From: Papio anubis
Taxonomy: Eukaryota; Chordata; Mammalia; Primates; Cercopithecidae
Assembly (NCBI RefSeq): GCF_008728515.1
Contig: NC_044990.1
Coordinates: 67,188,879-67,252,878, forward strand
DNA: 64,000 nucleotides
Direction of reading: 5' to 3'
Shown here: positions 61,248 to 64,000 of the stretch, in pieces
Position numbering within the stretch: position 1 is the stretch's first letter
Layout: each line of letters begins with the position of its first letter
Notes under the pieces: generated by a model
The model's database searches: none
Seen by the model: only the letters and a program-made list of their open reading frames with translations
What the model was told of the DNA's origin: nothing
Translations under genes and position numbers: made by a program

Positions 61248-64000
61248 TTATAAAAGAAGTGGTTGAGACAACATTGCCTATTACTGCTATCCAACCCACC
61301 CTCTTGCCAACAATTTGAAAAGAAACCATTTTTTAAAATCCTACAAAACATTTGTTTAACTTTGCATTCATTTAGCTAAATGGAAGCCTAAAACTTTAGT
61401 ATTTGTGTGATTTCATAATTTTATTTTTCATCCAATTTTTCATGTAGGTTATTTATCTGTAATGATTTGAATTATAGTTAATCTCATAAAATATTTTCTC
61501 TCATATGACTTTAATATTTGATATAATTTAATATTTTAAATTTTGTTTTTAATATAGGGAAATTTAAATGTCTAAATTTCTTAATTTTATCAGTGACATA
61601 TTCTCTCACATTAAACATTTATAGATTGTGTACCTATTTGCATATAATATGTAATAAAATTGCCTCTCATCTTTACTAAAATAATCTGTATATATTATCA
61701 TAATTAAAACCAAATTGATAATAAAAAAGAACTTCACACACTTTGTTCAGGATATTTTAGTCTATTTTTCTGAGTCATTTATTTTTATTTCAGAACTATA
61801 CTGCCTACAATGTATTTTTATGTTTAGAAGTTCACACTTTTCAGCATATATTTTTCAAAATTATGTTATCTATTTTCAAATATGTATTATGCAATGGATG
61901 CTAATGTATTTTTTGTGTTTCAAAGGTAAAAGAATCAGCAAGATACTACAACTAGTTTTAAGTGCATTTAAAGAGATAAGTATTTATAGGCCATGTAATA
62001 AAGATATCTTAGAAAAGGAATATTAGCTAAATATTCTTTTATTTAACTACAAACTGCTTAAATAACAACAGTGCAATAAATGATGACCTTTGGGATTATC
62101 TTTCCTGCTGGACAGAAATTATCTACATATGTAACAGACAAATATCTACTATGTTAACTTATCTTTCTACAGAACAGTAAGATGGATCAGTACATACAAA
62201 ATCAATTAAAGAGGCAAGCCCAGTACATTATTGCAAGGAAAATCATCAGTTTCTTTAGCCTGCTCCCAGGTTCTGATAATTGTCCTGACAATCAAACCAT
62301 GTATGGTCATAAATAATCTCCAAAGATTACTTATAATCGCAAAAGGGCCGTTCTCATTAAGTTTGGCCTATTTATTTCTATAGATTCACCAAGCGTATTA
62401 ATTATGATAGAGACTATTTTTAAATATATGCTATTGAGAAAACTAAGACTAGATAATTAACTTCTACTTGTAAATTTTCACACAGACTCTTGGATTGAAC
62501 TTTTAAAAGATCTACAATTATCCTTTCTATTTTGACACAAAGAAAATAAGCTCAAGTCATTCCCTCCATCGAATTTTACCTTCAGTTTCTATAAATATGG
62601 GTGAATACCTTTCTTATTGAGGTTTCAAAAATTTGCTAAGGTCTTTGGCCTGCCTGTCCAGAGAGACAGGATCCCTTCCAAGTAGCCACCAACCCGGTTT
62701 CCTTGAGAGAGTTGTGTGGGCATTGATTTAACCTATCAAGTGTTTGTGTTCCGTAATAGTGTCCTTGTGAGAACAAATTGTACAAGAACCATACTCAAAT
62801 ATGAAACCTTATATACAAAAAGGAAAAAAGAAAAAAAAGAAGCCGATTTGTATTTACTCTTAGAAGCTGAGAAAAGACATGTACGAGTTAAGCAGCCCAT
62901 GAGGAACACTTCTGCAGCACACAGTTTATTGCCTTTATCAGGTGAGTTCTCATGTATGACTTGGCAATAAGTTAACTAAACTGTTGAAGTATAATTTTTA
63001 CAAAGGTAAAATTATGACTTTAATGCAAATATAAAATAGACATATGTCAAAGATTGTATTAATGTCATTAAATCTTTTTCTTTCCTCTTGCAATCTCATC
63101 TTTGAACACCCTCAATCTGATTTTTCTTCTGTTTAGAGATTTCAGCTACTTCTCATAGAAAGGGGAAGAAATATATATGTTTTAATACCTTTGTCTTGCA
63201 AAGGCAGCTTTCTCAGACATTGACTAGGTACAAATGGAGCCTCTCTTGTATCTGCTTCTAGACTGAAAGGGAAAATGTTTGCTTTGGCTCATCTTTTATA
63301 TCATAATGCCATTCATTACAGTCTCCAATGAATAAAAGAACTTTATTGATTTCCATGCTAGTAATTTAGAAATCAAATATACATTACAAATGTGAGGATT
63401 AACCTAATTTTTTATTATAATTACATTTATGACTACTTTTCTGGAGATAATCAATTCTAACATTTTATATATATACACACAAAAAGCACATTCTTCTCAT
63501 TATTAAGAATCTTGTTACTGTTTCTAAAAACATAATAGCACTGACATTATAATGCTAAGACACATTTGACTCCTTTCACCTGACTTCCATTTAATTTGTC
63601 ACCATGTTTACAGTGAATAATTCTGCCTTAGCCATACACTGTAGGTGATACCGGCCCTAGTTAAGTTTTTTTCTGATACTTCAAACTAGTCCCTGGGCAA
63701 TCACCGTTAAGCCAATTTAGAGGAAAATAACATTGCTGCAGTAATAGGAGAGTTATAAAATGTCTCAATTCTCCTTAAGTTTACCGTTAGTTAGTACATT
63801 GAACATTCTGTATGATAAAGAGAAAAATCTCACAGGACTTTGTGGCTAGAAATAACAAGATATGTGAAAATTCTCTGCCAAATAGTTCATGTCCTGCATC
63901 ATTTTTCAATGAATTATCCTTTGAGGCTTCATTTTAGGTTGCATTCTTCGCATTAGTTTCATTCTTCATCCTTAGAGGGGGAAAAAAATGGAGCGACAGA
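61248..64000. other. 2.75 kb single-copy DNA, no feature recognised
   Basis: The longest tail of the window without a named repeat. Frames of 84-103 codons (61715-62026, 62716-62970, plus) have no recognisable domain. AT-rich. Confidence 0.45.

Noticed and set aside
62716..62970. 84-codon plus-strand frame
   Set aside because: Lysine-rich centre is an A-rich run; no other support.

Overview
The window is primate nuclear DNA, almost certainly human or another catarrhine. It is AT-rich and built from Alu (including AluY), L1, THE1/MST-type MaLR, HERV-L, Tigger and MADE1 sequences plus many microsatellites. I find no supportable cellular gene: no exon set, no RNA gene, no CpG-island promoter. 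Every long reading frame I checked is either a transposon remnant (L1 ORF2, THE1 gag-like, HERV-L pro-pol) or a translation of Alu, microsatellite or GC-rich LTR sequence. The region is best read as intergenic or deep intronic.

Layout. 1-5.4 kb: AT-rich single-copy DNA with three Alus, an old Alu monomer and TG, TA and CA microsatellites. 5.4-8.0 kb: an old MaLR LTR split by a full LTR-internal-LTR THE1 provirus (minus strand, duplication GTTCC). 8.9-13.1 kb: a 5'-truncated minus-strand L1 carrying a Tigger-type MITE and a small MADE1 scrap. 13.1-17.7 kb: a HERV-L provirus fragment (minus strand; 5' LTR, primer-binding site, gag-protease-RT-RNase H remnants) with an internal 164-bp duplication. 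17.7-21.8 kb: mostly single copy plus one Alu. 21.8-31.1 kb: a MaLR LTR with a half MADE1, then a stack of minus-strand L1 fragments interrupted by an unassigned LTR, a second complete THE1 provirus (duplication GTGGG), a 5'-truncated plus-strand L1 3' end and an Alu fragment missing both ends. 31.1-42.9 kb: mostly single copy with two AluY, old LTR and L1 pieces and an AluJ with a TTTA expansion. 43-48.7 kb: a solo MST-type LTR (duplication AAGAC), ancient plus-strand L1M pieces split by an AluY, a MaLR LTR and a hAT scrap, then a MIR fused to an AluJ. 48.9-56.8 kb: an LTR-dense, locally GC-rich block: a MER52-like LTR, a Tigger-type MITE, LTR remnants, a third THE1 provirus (plus strand, internally inverted and deleted) and a long ERV LTR with a 68-bp tandem repeat. 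57.1-61.2 kb: a degraded Alu, a young L1 3' end, an old LTR and a textbook AluY. 61.2-64 kb: single copy.

The elements do not work together as a system. The value of the window is as a record of nested insertions whose order can be read from target-site duplications. I found no previously undescribed biological system. The most unusual structures are the inverted segment inside the third THE1, the direct duplication inside HERV-L, the doubly represented L1 ORF2 segment and the both-ends-truncated Alu. Family names come from recognition by eye without database alignment; boundaries without a stated target-site duplication are approximate.
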